Positions 5,267 through 6,087 of a DNA stretch of 6,087 nucleotides are shown piece after piece. The DNA lies in assembly GCA_012519125.1 (NCBI GenBank), contig JAAYQY010000414.1, positions 1 to 6,087 of the forward strand, read 5' to 3'. Source of the stretch: Spirochaetales bacterium (lineage in GTDB: Bacteria; Spirochaetota; Spirochaetia; Sphaerochaetales; Sphaerochaetaceae). The notes beneath the pieces are model-generated. The model saw only the letters and a program-made list of their open reading frames with translations, did no database searches and had not been told where the DNA came from. Position numbers and translations under genes: made by a program. Numbering within the stretch: the first letter of the stretch is position 1; every line of letters starts with the position of its first letter.

Positions 5267-6087
5267 ATGGCAACTACGAAAAACTCCCCGATGCCTTGGG
5301 ATTTCTTGGATGCATACCGTGGCAAAATGTTTGACGGCCAGTGGCCGACTGTAGTACAGATGTTTGAGATCTCAGTCAGCCGTTTCGCCCAGAATAAGTG
5401 TTTCACAGCCTTTGTCCCGAAGAAAGAGACATTCACCTACGAACAAGCTCAGGCCCATATTCTCAGCATTGCCAATTTCCTCGCTGCCAAAGGGGTGGGC
5501 AAGGGCAGCAAGGTTGCTGTCAGTGGCAAGAACAGCCCTGAGTGGGCTATGGCTTATCTTGGCATTCTCTATGCCGGAGCCATTGTGGTACCCCTGGACA
5601 GCACCTTAAGCAACAAGGATATGGCCAAACTGATGGATTTTGCCGGTGTTAAGATCCTGTTTGCCGATACAGATCGCTTGGAAGGTTTTGATGCAGAGAA
5701 CAAGCTGGCTCTTACCGACCGCGTAAGCTTGGAAGAGGGGAGTGAGTATCCCTTTGTCCTTGATATCAAAGCAAAAGAGGTCAAGCGCCACCAGGCCGAT
5801 TGCGAAGATACTGCGGCAATTCTCTTCACCAGCGGTACTACCGGAACCCCCAAGGGTGTTATGCTCAGCCACCGAAATCTGGTATCCGATTGTTATCTAG
5901 CCCAGGGCAATATGACCCTGTATCCGACGGATGTATTCTACGCAATCCTTCCCATCCACCATGCCTACACCATGATGGCCGTTTTCTTTGAGGCCATCAG
6001 TGTTGGTGCTTCGATCGTCTTCGGCAAGAAGCTGATCATCAGTCAGGTGCTCAAGGAGCTGAAAGAGGGTGAGGTCACCATGTTCCT
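5267..6087 (+). CDS. AMP-dependent acyl-CoA synthetase/ligase, N-terminal part (truncated by window edge)
   Basis: This is the first 273 codons of an adenylate-forming enzyme. Such enzymes activate a carboxylic acid with ATP to an acyl-AMP and then transfer it to CoA or another thiol. Seen: MATTKNSPMPWDFLDAY at the start; FTYEQAQAHILSIANFLAAKGVGKGSKVAVSGKNSPEW at about 56-93 in the usual N-terminal arrangement; GILYAGAIVVPLDSTLS (99-115); the P-loop signature ILFTSGTTGTPKGVMLSH (185-202); and LPIHHAYTM (228-236), which matches the family LPLxHxY motif. The frame is open to the window end without a stop. The C-terminal half of the family (about 500-630 residues in all), with the acyl pocket and hinge lysine domain, is beyond the edge. 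The substrate cannot therefore be told. The motifs suit long-chain fatty acyl-CoA synthetases (FadD-like) best. A good promoter and ribosome binding site precede it, and it diverges from folC. Confidence 0.9.
   Translation, partial: MATTKNSPMPWDFLDAYRGKMFDGQWPTVVQMFEISVSRFAQNKCFTAFVPKKETFTYEQAQAHILSIANFLAAKGVGKGSKVAVSGKNSPEWAMAYLGILYAGAIVVPLDSTLSNKDMAKLMDFAGVKILFADTDRLEGFDAENKLALTDRVSLEEGSEYPFVLDIKAKEVKRHQADCEDTAAILFTSGTTGTPKGVMLSHRNLVSDCYLAQGNMTLYPTDVFYAILPIHHAYTMMAVFFEAISVGASIVFGKKLIISQVLKELKEGEVTMF

Noticed and set aside
5155..5436. A 93-codon minus-strand frame spanning the divergent intergenic region
   Set aside because: It runs antisense through the acyl-CoA synthetase start and across the promoter region, and has no ribosome binding site or recognisable motif.
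5569..5872. Overlapping minus-strand frames opposite the acyl-CoA synthetase gene
   Set aside because: The plus strand encodes an unmistakable adenylate-forming P-loop here, so the minus-strand frames are shadows.

Overview
The window is compact bacterial chromosome of intermediate GC content. It holds four co-directional genes on the minus strand and, divergent from them, the 5' part of one plus-strand gene. Ribosome binding sites are of the AGGAG type and genes overlap by 8-23 nt. The flavour of the FolC and NFACT proteins reminds me of spirochaetes (Sphaerochaeta or a relative). That placement is a recollection of family flavour, not a proof. I see no mobile element, CRISPR array, tRNA, rRNA or integrase.

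Layout. The minus-strand cluster reads right to left. First is folC (folylpoly-gamma-glutamate/dihydrofolate synthase, about 5067 to 3703). Next is an NFACT-family protein of the RqcH/Rqc2 type (3722 to 2289), which acts in ribosome-associated quality control. Then comes a divergent MEMO-like protein (2296 to 1439). Last is a 483-residue single-pass membrane protein of unknown function (1461 to 10). Each downstream start codon lies inside the end of the gene before it, and each has its own Shine-Dalgarno sequence. The four genes are therefore very probably one translationally coupled transcription unit.

The intergenic region of about 200 nt (5068-5266) must hold the promoters of both the cluster and the divergent gene. 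A reasonable sigma70-type promoter faces right, and a 12-bp perfect palindrome (TATTACGTAATA) sits between the two transcription units. The plus-strand gene (5267 to the window edge) encodes an AMP-forming acyl-CoA synthetase (adenylate-forming family), cut off by the end of the window.

How the genes relate. FolC supplies polyglutamylated folates for one-carbon metabolism, and RqcH rescues stalled 50S subunits by C-terminal tailing. No pathway obviously links these two to the MEMO-like and membrane proteins. The most noteworthy items are the MEMO-like protein, which keeps the His/His/Cys metal-site residues but has lost the DxxH and EHS motifs, and the unknown bitopic membrane protein co-translated with it. 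I found no strong evidence for a wholly new system.
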